This document shows, piece by piece, positions 1-12,453 of a DNA stretch of 64,000 nt (its first letter is position 1; each line of letters opens with the position of its first letter). The stretch lies in NCBI GenBank assembly GCA_013397115.1, contig VWZW01006279.1:2226357-2290356 (forward strand), written 5' to 3'. The notes under the pieces are model-generated. The model worked only from the letters and a program-made list of their open reading frames with translations, made no database searches and was not told the DNA's origin. Source of the DNA: Edolisoma coerulescens. Taxonomy: Eukaryota; Chordata; Aves; Passeriformes; Campephagidae. A program made the position numbers and the translations under genes.

Positions 1-3000
1 CTTGCTTTGTGAGAATAAACACTACAAGAGATCAAGTTCCCTAGTGAAGCCTTCTCAGTTTTGCTTTTAAACCCCAATGGAACAGCTTGAAAGGGCTGCT
101 TTTATCTGCACAGCAATTGGCTTAGGATGCAAGCCTAGGGTGAAGTCCATTACCAGTTGTCCACCAAAATTTTGTTGACAAAGACTACATCAGCATTTGC
201 TTCCCATTTCTATCAGTCACAGCTCAATGTAGTAAGAAGATTTTGTCCATATATTAGGTTTAGGCTATTTGCTTCAAATAATCCCCTTCCTTCATCGTTT
301 GTGCCAGCACTGTGGTAGTTGAAGTGATTGGGAGCAGGTTGGATCCCAAAACAAGATCTTGCACACAACCTGGAGAGACACAGTATGGAGAGAATGCATA
401 TGCTAGCTCATCGATATTTCAACATTGGTGCAGCATCAATGCTGACGTGAGGCCTAACAAGGACTGCGTTGCTGCATGGCTCATGGTGCATCTTGGAGAT
501 TGCTTATCTCCTGCCAGCATAATACCTTGTAGTAGTACAGAGCACACAGTTTGGTGGTGATTTCTTCCCCCATACCAGAGATCACTGGGTGGTGCAGTCA
601 GTGCCAGTCCAAAGCTAGCATAGTACCCATGACTGGTTTGATGTCGGCATCACTTCCATTGTGTCTGTAGGCGTGTTTTTTAAGTCCTGGGTGCTTAGAC
701 TTGTAGAGCCTGACAGTGTCTGTGATGTGAATGTTTCCCTTTTCCCAACATCACTTCTTTCCAGGCCTTCAAAGCAACTACAGCAAAAAACAATAATGTG
801 TTTCAGCTGGATGGGCAATGTCAGTCCCTCAACTCCAGGAACATGAGGCCAACAAAACTGGACAAAATACAAACCAAGGTGCAATCTGCCTACTGTCAGA
901 CCCCAATCTACCTGACAATGATGCTGACCTTCATTGGAGTCCGGGTGGAAATGGTATGGTTGAGGTATGGAATAATACACCCACAGATTTCACTGATCCT
1001 GGCAGAAGGCTGATCTGCAGCCCTGCGACGAGCCACTGAAAAAAATATGATAGGAAAAATCAGTGTCCAAGGCAAAGTGAGATGCTGTAGAGTGAAATAC
1101 AATTCTTGTAGGTTTTAACCAGCCCAAGGAAGTACTATGCATGTGCTAATGAACCATCCAGCTGACAGCAGGAGAGCAGCTGTATCCAACAGGCCAAAAA
1201 AGTTACGTTACACTATTCATAGACCATTGTATTTCAGAAAGGTTTAACAAGGAACACCCATATTACAGAACATGTAGCAGCTGGTGATGAAGGAGACTAG
1301 ATAGCCCTTCAGCAAGAGAATGAAGGTTAGACAAAAGAAACTGGACTATGCTGCTCATGCAGGAGAGTAGGGAAGCTCCGGCAAGTGTGCATATTTGACG
1401 GGTCTTTCAGCTCCTGGAAGAGTTTTGGCAGGGCTGTAGATCAGGCTTATATTATTTTCAAAAATGAAACATCTCTACCAAATAGTTGGAAGAAGTGCAT
1501 TAAAAAAACCAAAATATATTTTTAAAATTCAGCTGACACTTGCCTATGAATGTAAAAATTCAAAAGTTGGTCATGCAGTACCTGTTAGCCACTTGAGTTA
1601 CATATGGTGTGGATGAAATGGATTTCAACTAAGCATAAAGAAAAGGAATTACTGTGGTATACTTTCAGCCAAAATTTCTAGAAAAGTGACAGAGACTATA
1701 AATAATGAATTTCGAAGAAGAGACAGTCTGTGAGTACTTCTCAGTTAATGGTATTTCTTTTGTCTCTCAACCAGTTATTCACCTGAACACTTTAGTTCTC
1801 AAGAGATCTAGAGTGATGCAAAAAACCTACCTCTCTTGCAGCATCTGTTTACAGAAGCTGTACCTGCTGCAGAGACATCACAACAAAACAAATTTGGCTT
1901 CAGTGCTAATTTGCTCACAGTAAGTGTCACTTGAGACAAAAGCTAGCTAGACCTGGAGTAATAGATGGCAATCTCCATAAATGTATCCGAACTAAATACT
2001 TCAGCAACACTGAAAGGCTGTGGAAACTGATGAGAAAACACACAGAAGTTAGAGTATCATCTTTTGGGTGTTTCTGGGTGAGTAAAGGTATATTCACGGT
2101 CTTCTCTCTTGGCATTCTTTGGGGTACCTAGACTACATTCATTTTATGCACAGTCCAGATGTTAGACTGCTGCTTTACAAGTCACCCCTATTTTCTTGCA
2201 TATGTTGCCTTTCTACTACTGCAAAAATATTAGGCTGACTTGATGGGGTGGAGAAACAGTACTTTGTACCCACCTCTGACCCACAAGAAATGAACAAGAT
2301 TTTTGCCACTGACTTAAAGACAGTGGGAAGATGCTCTTACTGAGAAATAAAGAGATATGTTATATTTTGGCACATATACCTTTGTTACACCGCCAGCGTA
2401 AATTGCTGCAACTCTCCTGGGTCTATTTCTAATACAAATACATAAGCCAGCACTATCAAATGCAAACAATGACAATTAAAAAACCCTAATAAATCCTTAG
2501 GCTTTTGAGTAAAAGAGAGCCTATCAGTGATTTGCTAATCAATGCATGGACCCCCTTGTGAAATGCTAGGGTCTCTCTGGAAACTCATCATGTATACTTG
2601 AATTTTCTGCAAAAAGTTTTGGCTATATGACACGTTGAGAATATGTAACATATTTATCCCTACACCTTACAACAGTGCAACTGCCATTATTGGCAGTACA
2701 GTAATTGTATACTAAATCCTATCCATCACTTTGGAAATGTCACTCTAATACCAGCATGACAGCTCCAATGCACAGCCTCCCCTGGAAATACTCTAGCCCT
2801 TGTACAAACAGATATTTCGAAAACCCACTTCTGAGGCAAACTTGTGTTTATTTATTATTAGAGCACCACAGATAGTCATGCTTTTTTCTTTTTTTTTTTA
2901 ACCATGACAGCTTTGTACGCTAGAAATGATCATGCTCAGGGTTATCCCAGTCCAGAGAGAAGGTGGTAGTCACCTGGAAGCCAAAACAGACACAACATTT

Positions 3001-3451
3001 CCAGAGTCCCTTCCCCTAAAGTTCCTGATTGATGAGCACAGTTACTTACATGACTGCAAGGCATGCTGCAACAAAACATATTTTCCCCCTTGACCAGTGA
3101 AACATCTGGGCTTGCCCCCAGGTGTCTGTAGGCACCAGACCTACACCCATCAGAGCAATATTGTATGCATGGCAAAACTCCAACAAAGAGCACGAGAAGC
3201 AAGGTTAAATATCAGTCAGGGAGGTGCAACACCAAATAAAAGGTGAGATCCAGTGGGAGGAGAAAGATTACAGCAGTGCAGGATCCTGGGGTGCTCCTGT
3301 TACACACACATCCTGAGAGCTCCTCTGTGCTTTTGGTTTTAATTAGCATTTGTTAACATATGGAGATATTTACCCAGAAGGAAGGTCGGTGGAGCGGTTA
3401 GCAGAAACAACCTCTCTCCCTTTCCCCCATCCCCTTCCCACTGGGGCACAG
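1..3451. other. Unannotated noncoding DNA, no gene recognised
   Basis: I see no repeat tail, RNA gene or convincing exon here. A minus-strand open frame of about 120 codons at 615-980 and overlapping short plus-strand frames at 312-1013 lie in a stop-poor patch, but they have no recognisable domain. A short T-rich run lies near 2,880-2,900. This is probably intergenic or intronic sequence. Confidence 0.55.
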
Positions 3452-3517
3452 GGGCCAGCACTCCAGCTGGTATAAATCTGTGGTACTCTGCTGATTTACA
3501 CCAGCTGAGCATCTGGC
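3452..3517. repeat. Ancient palindromic interspersed repeat (MITE-like remnant)
   Basis: The arms CAGCTGGTATAAATC (3464-3478) and GATTTACACCAGCTG (3493-3507) are reverse complements at 14 of 15 positions, with a 14-nt spacer. GCCAG near the left end and CTGGC at the right end extend the symmetry. The pattern of GATTTACACCAGCTGAG followed by ATCTGGC matches an old palindromic repeat I recall from turtles, crocodilians and birds, here with its centre shortened. The family name is uncertain. The inverted repeat itself is seen directly. Confidence 0.6.
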
Positions 3518-6500
3518 ATCAAGACATTTCCGATTGTTTATAAAAAGAAGAGCAATGTGGTGTGCTACTTAAAGATCTCTCTCCTGAGCCAAGGCTGTGG
3601 TCCTCACCTGTGTCCTGCTTGGCCGTGTTGCCCCATCCCATCACATGGACACAGCCAGGCCCACTCCTGGCCACTGTGACCTGGAGAAAACAGGCACAGG
3701 ATCCTATCTTACATCAAATCTGTACAAAATGGAGGTGGGAGAGAAGAGGTGAAAAATCCCGGCTCCTTCCCCCAGCCACACAGGGAGGATTACTTAGCCA
3801 GTGTTTATAAATTGTCCTGAAGGGGTCAAGTGCGGGAGTGATTGGTGTCAGCTTCTCAGCACCACGTTTGACAGTCAACCAAGGGTTACTTTTAATTTCT
3901 GTTAATAACTGAACAAATGGGAGCTGGTGTCCAGCCTTCGGCTTGCAAGGCCAAGGCTCGGCCCTGTGCTGCCATTCCCTGTGGTGCAGGAGGCATCACC
4001 TGGTCCTAGACAGGTCCTGGGAAGAGGCAGCACAGCCAGCAGAGAACACCCACTTCCCGCTCAGCCTCACTGTGCCCCACTTCACCCTGTGCTTGCTCAG
4101 TTTTCTGGCCCCTTAGCTTAATGCAGCCGTATGTCTTTCCCCCTGAGCCTGGTGGGGACTGGTGTGTGCAGGGGAAGGAGCATTTGGGCTTGCTTTCCGC
4201 AGTCCTCACCAGCTCCCATGGCTCAAGCCATGTTCCCACCGCAGCCATTTCAGTTCCATTCATACCTGCAGTTCTTGTTACCATTTTCCCCAGGGCCAAG
4301 TGGCAGGAAGGTGGGCCATCCCCTTTGCTTTCTTGGAGACTATATTTGTGCCTTTGCACCAACGTTGTTCCCAATCTTTGCTTTGTTCTATTGAAAAAAA
4401 GTTACTCCCTTTATAGCAGCTAAGAAATGTTCTTCGAAATTGTCCAGCACTCACATCTTCAGGCTAATTGGGCTTCTAAGCTGACTTGATCTCCTTTTCT
4501 TGCCTGTCCTTTATAAGGAAAACCTGAAATTTATACTATATATATTTCATTTATATTTAAAACTGCATTAGTTTCAAATATAGTTTCAGTGAGAAGGAAA
4601 TTAAAATAAAATTTTATATAATAGAAATATTTTTGCATTGTGGAAATATTTTGCTGATCCTTCTCCACTCTTGTGACAAAAATTACTAAGCCAGGATAAC
4701 ATAAGATCACCCATCTGGCAGCAACCGCTGCCTCTGGAGACAGAAGAAGAGGAATCGTCTTAGGTGAGAGCAATGAAAGAACAACAATTTACTTGGCCAC
4801 AGTGGAAATGGTCAGTCTGGATGGTGCCACAGCCTACCATGGGGCCAGGAGATAGCCCTTGTCACTGTGGGTAGCAGATCTTGCCATGGGTAAATCTGGG
4901 AAAGAAGAAGAACCTGAACCTGCAGCCACCCCATTTTCTCCAAGGCCACCAGACCAACTTCATGCAGCTCTCCTTTTGGACAGAAAGCCAAGGTATCACC
5001 TTCCCTCTGGATCCCATGATACTGGGGCAGCTACACACTGCCAAAGGTGGCATCACAATGCTGACTGCATCACCTTATCAGTCTTGCTTCCTCAGAGAGG
5101 GAGCAAGGTATTTGGCTTTAAAGCACATAAGGGTGCAGCTTCAGCCCTGTGTCTCCTGATGTCCTTGGGAGTTTTGCCGCTGGCTTTAACAACCAGGCAG
5201 TTGGGGGGGTCACTGTGTGGTGCTTAAGCAGCCCCTCTGGAATCACAGCCCTAGACTGCAATTAGTGCTGATTTATTCTGGGTGACTACAGTTCAACACA
5301 GACCAGTACTGGTCTGGCTGCCACAATTCATCCTTGAGATTTGCCAGTAAAGGCAGCAATTCTTTTGATCTTCCTAATAGAGAAAATTGGAGAGCATACA
5401 ATCAGCCTCTCTTTCTTCCCCACTGCCATTTGGATATGACTGCAAGTAGTCTGAGGGGAAGTTCGGCTTGGAGCAGACTGCTCCTTCAGTCCTGCTGCCC
5501 ACAAAAAGTCAGAGGATTTAAATGCTCCCAACTCCACCCCTGAACATGTCAGACATGTGGGAAAAAGATCTTGAAATAAGAGTGAGGGTATTGCCTGGGG
5601 CAGAAGGGATGGAGTGATAGAGGAACTCGTGGTATCATTTGACTGTAAAGCAACTTGATTTACATAGATAGCACAGCTCGGTCTAGCAGGAATCAAGGCG
5701 TGACTGAAATTATTGTCTATGACCAAGCACACAGCAGGGTGAGCAGAGAGCCCAAATCTGTCCTTCCAGGTCCTTTCACTTGGAGCTGCTTGTTTGCAGC
5801 TCCTCTGGTGCAGATCAGAGGGGATCATGGCTGGTCTGTACTGCACCAGGTCTGGACAAACACAGTAGCAAGTGCTCAGCAGGATAAAAAGAAGATTGTC
5901 TGCAGGAAAGGAGGGGTATCCAGGACATGTATCCTGTACAAAGGATCCACTGAGATGGTGGTCATTTATTCAGGCTCTCCATTGTCCTTGTCCTTTGAGG
6001 TGTTTTCTGTGTGCCCCTAGGCTCGCATTCTGCAGACAAGATGTGACCACATGACAACAGTCACTGTAATGACAACTCTTCTAGGCTGAGACTGAGGGAT
6101 CACAAGCCCCTTCTGAAGAGAGACAGGTGGAAAGAGAAGCCACCATCCCAAGCAGGGGGTTAGGCAGTGAGGCTTGAACAGAAGCACAGCCACAGGAGCA
6201 GGGTGCGAGCTCCTGCAACAAACTCACAGCAAATCAGTCCTGTCCTCCCGCCCCCCAATATGGTCGTGATTATTGAAAAGCAGGGGAATACCAGCCGTGA
6301 CATCTGTACAAACACGCCACAGGAAACCAAATTGCAAAGACATCAGCAATCAAGACCAGACTCTCAGTTTGTTTGTTCAGATATCAATATCCGCTATAGA
6401 CAGCCCCGATCATGGCTGTAATTGGCACAGCAGCAAAGGCTCCCAGGGCAGTGGGGAAGGTGAATAGGCCAAGGTGGGCAAAGAGCAAACCTGGTCCCTC

Positions 6501-9347
6501 TGGAATCCCCCACTGTTTCAAGAACAACTTGTGAACTGTTGTGGAGCAGGGCATAACTAAATTAGTCTGGGGAAGAGAAGTGTCACACAAACATGTCCTG
6601 GTCAGTGTCATTCACTGGCATTTTCACTTGACATTCATCCTGAATTTCAAGCCAGGAAGCTGCCAGAGAAACCATTCAGCTACAAGCTCTTCTCTCTCCT
6701 CCTGAAAACATCAAATAACCAAAACGTCACTCACAACCAGAATTGTGCCAGCTATTCCTCATGAGTCGTGCAAAGTATAAGGCACACTTTTCCCACCCAC
6801 AATGATAAAAGGTTGGTTTGTTTGTTTGTCCATTTACCCCAATGTTTAAACATTTATCCTATAGGGGATTTCTTCCTTGGAGGTAAAAATAATGAAAGAG
6901 ACCAGAATTTTTTGAACAGTTCACCTAACGTGGATCAAATGCTCTGTTCTTGAATCTTGGATGTCAGTTAAACATCATACCTACTATAAGACACCCATTT
7001 ATAATGCAAACATTAGCATTTAGCACAGATTTACTCAGAAAAAACAAGTCCATGCAAACTACAAATATCTCAACTTCAAAAAATCCAGGAGAGTCTCTTT
7101 TAAAAACCTCCAGGAGGAGACTTCCTTTAATGCTCTGAGTGCCTTGAAGTCATTCACAAATTAACAAGCACATAGTATGAGTAAACTGAGTAGCTTAAGA
7201 GGTGCATGTGGGCTCATTCTCACAGGGGGAGGGGGGAAGTACACTGACTTTCTGGATTAGAAGACTATGCAAAAAAATCCCAAAACAAACAACAAGGCTG
7301 TAGCACACTTTCCTTCAGGGGTCTTCCACTATCCCAGATATCCTAAAAATAAGGGGGAAATTCTGTTTTTTCTTTTTTTATCCACACAGAAGAAAATACA
7401 TCTCTTCTGCATACTGTATGTCTCTATAATGCATCAAGCATTAGCACATACAGGCATGAAATACATGATAAGATTAATAATAACAATACATATTTGTTGC
7501 TAGAAATGCATTCTTTTGCATCAAGACCTCAAGTAAGCTAATCACTTCAGCAAATATTTAAGAACATCCTGAAAACAATGGGACTTGGGTGCTTTGCCTC
7601 GCTGGGCTCTCAAGATGTAAATATTAGCTTTTATTTTATCAGCTCCCAAAATCAGGAAAATAGTGAGCAAATGCAGAATTCACCAGATTTCACCAGATTC
7701 CACTACACTAGAAACAGGGACACTCATTGAAACCAGCAACAGTTTAAAACAGAGAAGAAAAACTCAGTTTTTTACACAGCAGGTAATGAATTTCTGGAAG
7801 ATGTCCCTGCTTTGTCTTCTTTCCTGCCTCTCCCGGGATAGAAGCAATGCTGCTTATCTGTTAATCTTTCCCAAATTTTAGCTATGATCATTCCTCAAAG
7901 TAGGGAAACTTGCACAGCCAAGGAAGGAAATCTACCTTCTGCAGAGAGAAGCATGGAAAGCTGAGTCATTTTAAAAAAATAGTGAAAAATAGATACAATA
8001 ATTTTTCTCTCCTGTTTTGGATGCAGGGGAAGGAACCTAAAAATAACAACAACAACAAACCCTAAAACCAGTTTGCTCTAGTTATGATAATCCAGGCATA
8101 ACATTTATATGAGAACATAAAATACAGCACACAGCTGTAAGTAAAACAATATGTGTGTTCCTGAATAATGGGAAAACAGCTTGCCAATAAGGATGTATTT
8201 TGAGCAAATGAAAGATGACCTGGAATTGACTCTAGAGTAACAACTTGATTACTTATAAAAATAGGAGCTAGGGGAAGAGAAAAAAGTAGAGGAAGCAGTG
8301 GTTGGGAAGAGCTTATGTTATGTGGTATTTGATGTATTTACTTTGAAAAGTTTCCTTTTGATGAATAATAAAAACAATGCTGTAACAGCCATCTTCATGC
8401 CAAAAAATAAGATTGGCTAGGGGTTTTACAGCTAATGTGGCTCTACTCACCCAGATTCTTCATGTCAGAAGGCCACGTTTAAGTTCAGATGGTGAAACTG
8501 AAGCAAAAGAGATTGAATAAAGAATGACTGGAAGTGAAGGGAGAGAATAGCATGTGGCACAGCTTCTTGAGAAAGAGCTTACTGGCTCTCCAGCCTGCAA
8601 ATTGTTTCCATGCTGGTGTGCACAGCAACATACTAGTGTGCCTTGGAAGAAACCAAACACACTTCCCAGCTAATGCATTTCTTTCTTTCAATATCCAAGG
8701 TGAGCTCAGTGTTCATAAAAGCAGAAGATTGCCAGGCTTGCTGGCTGAAGCAATCCACCACCACCCGTGAGGCATTTACCCTCCAGGCTCTAGGTCCTGG
8801 CAGAGCTGCCAGGTATGTGGAAGGGGAAGAGGGGGGAAAATGCAACCCCACGCCAGGTTATTGCTGGGAAAGCTTGTTCTGTATGCTCGCAAAATATGTG
8901 GGAGGAGTGTTGTGATGCAGGGCCCTGGAAAAAGCCGTAGTTGAATGGCAGCACATTCCTCTGTATCTACCCAAGTGGTTAATGGCAAGACTCCCCCTAC
9001 CTTGTTTGAGCTCCTCAATCTTCATTCCTAAGAGACTTCAGGGCTAAGGAGGTCTCTGTGTCTCCCTGGATTCTTGTCTTTCTGCTGGTGCCAAATGCAG
9101 TGGTAATTTCTGGAACAGAACTGGTATAAAGCAAGAGAAATAAGTAGAATCAATGCATTTTACACTAGTTTTGATCTTTAGAGTTAAAAAAACCCAAACT
9201 TTTGTGGACTTCTTTCAACCTGTACTTGCACGCTGTGATTTCACCCCTGTGAAATAAACACCACTCTTATCCTTGTCCTTCTCTTCTTTTCCAGTATGTG
9301 TGACCTTTTCCCTTTGCTGATTCTCTCCACTTCTGGGTCTTTGCCCA
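3518..9347. other. Unannotated noncoding DNA, no gene recognised
   Basis: No gene is supported. The longest open frame of the window (172 codons, minus strand, 5328-5846) is here. It starts at GTG rather than ATG, lies in moderately GC-rich DNA and shows no domain. A possible remnant of an old amniote repeat is near 7,575-7,600, too short to call. The rest looks unique and AT-rich. Confidence 0.55.
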
Positions 9348-9363
9348 TCTCTCTCTCTCTCTC
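9348..9363. repeat. (TC)n microsatellite, about 8 units
   Basis: An uninterrupted run of alternating T and C ends in CC. It is a short simple repeat inside a pyrimidine-rich stretch (about 9,290-9,375) and shows no sign of function. Confidence 0.85.
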
Positions 9364-12300
9364 CATCCTTCTGGGACATTTCATAAATTTTAAATATCAG
9401 CCTAAAAGTCTTCCTCTTTAGTTGCTGAAGAACACAGTATTGAGGTCAATTGCAATGTATTTCTGCCTAGCTCAAAAGCTGAGGGACTTCCTTGAAAAAT
9501 ACTGCAGACAATTGGTTTCATAGCAATGAGGGAGAAAACTTCAGGCCTTGTCCTGATTTCCAGCTAATCCAAGCTTACATGAAAGCTCCCTGTGATGCAC
9601 AAATAAATATTTACTATATGAATTTAAGCAACATTTCCTGCTTTGCAAAAACAAAGTGTTTGAGCTGGACTTTCTGTCAAGTAGGTTTCTGATATACAGT
9701 GCTTGTTATGGCATCCTGACAGGTTTTTTCTTCACTTTCTCAGCAGGACTTGTTCACAAGAAACAGGAGGACCAAGATTTATATACTTAACGCAGCATTT
9801 TGTTGCTTTACGTGAGTAATTCAACAAAGGTCAAGCAGTGAGAAGCAAAGAATGGAGGAGCAAATATAGAGGCAACACAAAGAAGTGAACCCGATTAATT
9901 TTTCCCTTGGAAATACTAGACAGAGGATTGCTTTCCTTGGAGAACATTAGTTTGTTAACAGAGATGTTGCCATCATTACTGGGATGACTAAAATGTGGAG
10001 TGCAACTACTTCATCTTTTATACAGCTCTGTGTCCACAGAGGGGAAAGCTTTTAGAAAGCAATAAGCCAGCAGAAAGTCATAGTTATTAATCTGAGGTAT
10101 TTTATCTCTTTTCTCTGGCTACATCTATTAGCCGTGCATGTGAGTCCTTAAAAAAAAAGCCTTTCTTATGTCTTCTCCTTACGCACCCCGCCTTTGTTCT
10201 TTTATTGGTAAAAGCTGTATCTTACCAGGTCAAGAAAATCATTCCCATTTTTACTACAAGTCTCTATAAATAATAAGTCATACATATGTTAGGAGTAAGA
10301 ACAAGAAGTAATTATTTGCCAAGGTCTGTCTCTCCTAGCAAAGAAAAAGCAGCCATCAATTGTGTAGGTTTTTTTAATAAAGTGGGTATCATCATGTGCA
10401 CTGAGGAGAGAAAGGCCTTATCATAAAGAAAACAAATGGGAAGGAACCTGTTGGCACCTTGGCTTCAGAAAAGCCATATTTCAGTGGTTTTTTCACCAGT
10501 AATTACTGTGGTGTGGGGAAAGGGCTCCAAGTTCCATTCATTCTCAAATCACCAAAGATCCCTTATCATTCCCCTTGACGTTAGGCTTTTTTGTTGTTTT
10601 ATAGGAGGGTATGGGTTTTCCTTATAATTCATTCCAGAGGTCTACCAGCACTCCCCTTGAAAGAGGGTAGTTGATGAAAAAAAACTCTGAAAGAGAAATA
10701 CAGCTGACATTAAAACACAGATTTTCTTTCCAGTCCGTGCATACACAGGGAAGAGCTGAGAACCCAGCAGCATTCACACAACAACTGCCCTTGGGGGCAG
10801 CATGCATCGGTCTGCTCAGTGGAGCCTGCTCTCTTTGCTGGTATTGTCTTCCCTTGAAAAGGAACCGCCCAGTTTCATGTTCTACTCCAATCTTCAGGAT
10901 CTCAAGGAGCACTCTCCCTTTCCCGAGTCAGAACCTATTTGAGCCATCTGGTCTCATGTGGTTTTGCCATTTCGGCTGTGAGCCTTTCTCTTTATTCTGC
11001 CCATTGGCCACCTTGGCAGGGATGAGGACCAATGGGAACTGCAAAGTTACGTCAAAGTAGATCTTTGTCTTTCCAAATGTAAGTTTCTTTGGTCTCCTAT
11101 CGGCTGTCATTTCCTATGCTTCCACAGAATACTCCGGTCAGAAAGTTTCCATACAGAAATACCCAGTATGTCTCTCCAGCATCGCACCATTGCCTTTTTA
11201 TTTTTGATTTCTTTTTGTTAAATTTTACATCATTTTACAACACATACATTGCTGCTACACTGTGGCAAGCTTTCAACTAGTAAGGAAGAAGCTTTTGCAA
11301 CTGCGTTGCTGAAAAGGCTCCAATTTATTTCTCATAAAGATCCTTGGGATAAAAAGCAGATTAACATTCAGAAGTAAGTTAAATGAAAAATTGAGGCTGC
11401 TCAGAGGGAGATATTAAAGGCTGATTGGCACAAAAGGGTACTTTCTGGCAAACTTCTTGAAGCACTAAAAGAAAAGGGTCAAGAGTCATCTGCTTAAGTA
11501 ATGATCTCCGAGGCAAAAATATTGGCTGGCCCATCCCATAACTACAATGGACTATTATATGTATGTTCTATAGGCTGAATGCATCAATTATACTCATCAT
11601 GTGGCTTCTTGAACATGCTTAACTTGCTGTTTCCTTTTATTCAATGTGATGGCACATAATTTAATACAAAGGCATACATGAGAGTATTTTATACCTTCTC
11701 TCCTCTGTTTTAAATTTTGAGAATCAGCGGTTTCACTATGAATAATTTAGAGGGAAAAACTTTCAGAACTGAGGGGGGTGGTAGGGCATGTCTGTGAGCA
11801 AAGTTCTGTCCACTAACCACACTTAGGCAGGATGGGAAACAGCTTTGCCAATCAATAGAGCATCATAATTCGCCTCCTAACAGGAAATGAGGACTCTGCA
11901 ATAATGCAGTTTTAATTTTAATGCAATTTAAAAGAAAAAAAACATCCAGCACCAGATGCTCATCAGAAAACCATTAAATGTTATTACTATATGCTATTTC
12001 CCTTAGGAACTCTCATGGTTAAAAATCAACAATAAGAAGCAGCCTATACCCTTTTACAGAGAATCTCTCCAGCTGCAGTTCAGTTGAGAGGTCTGACAGG
12101 TCACAAGGTTCATCACAAGCTTGATTATTTCTCAAAAGGTAAGATGAGATGAGGATAATGGCTATGTTTTTATATACCTTCTCACCACAAAGCCACTCAT
12201 GCTCTCCTTCCCTCAGCCTGATGAAAAGTGGATCAAACACAGCCTTGTGTCCTCTCTGCTTTTTTCACAGTCCTTTCCTAGGTACATGTGCTGTTTCATT

Positions 12301-12374
12301 TCTCACCAAGTACTGAGCACTGGCCCATCCACATACAGGTAGCTTCCTGCAGGAAAGCAACAGTATGCCTCAGA
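9364..12374. other. Unannotated noncoding DNA, no gene recognised
   Basis: Only scattered short open frames are present. Two overlapping frames on opposite strands near 10,620-11,060 are the largest (96 and 129 codons) and look like chance in a less AT-rich patch. I see no repeat tail or RNA gene. Confidence 0.55.
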
Positions 12375-12453
12375 GGATGGATGGATGGATGGATGGATGG
12401 ATGGATGGATGGATGGATGGATGGATGGATGGATGGATGGATGGATGGACGGA
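12375..12453 (+). repeat. (GGAT)n tetranucleotide microsatellite, about 19-20 units
   Basis: GGAT is repeated almost perfectly, ending with a T-to-C change (GGAC) at the right edge. Because the period is 4, every frame repeats with a 12-base period, so open frames coding (MDGW)n on the plus strand and (SIHP)n on the minus strand run through it. Those frames are artefacts of the repeat. Tracts this long are usually polymorphic in length. Confidence 0.97.

Noticed and set aside
615..1013. Possible pseudogene suggested by several overlapping frames
   Set aside because: I tried both strands and found no recognisable protein, poly-A tail or target duplication.
5328..5846. Longest open frame of the window, 172 codons on the minus strand
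   Set aside because: It begins at GTG, lies in GC-richer sequence where stops are rarer, has no recognisable domain or neighbouring exon, and a length like this is within reach of chance over six frames of 64 kb.
7570..7605. Possible old palindromic repeat (ACAATGGGACTTGGGTGCTTT)
   Set aside because: About 20 bp of similarity to a recalled reptile repeat is not enough to assign it.
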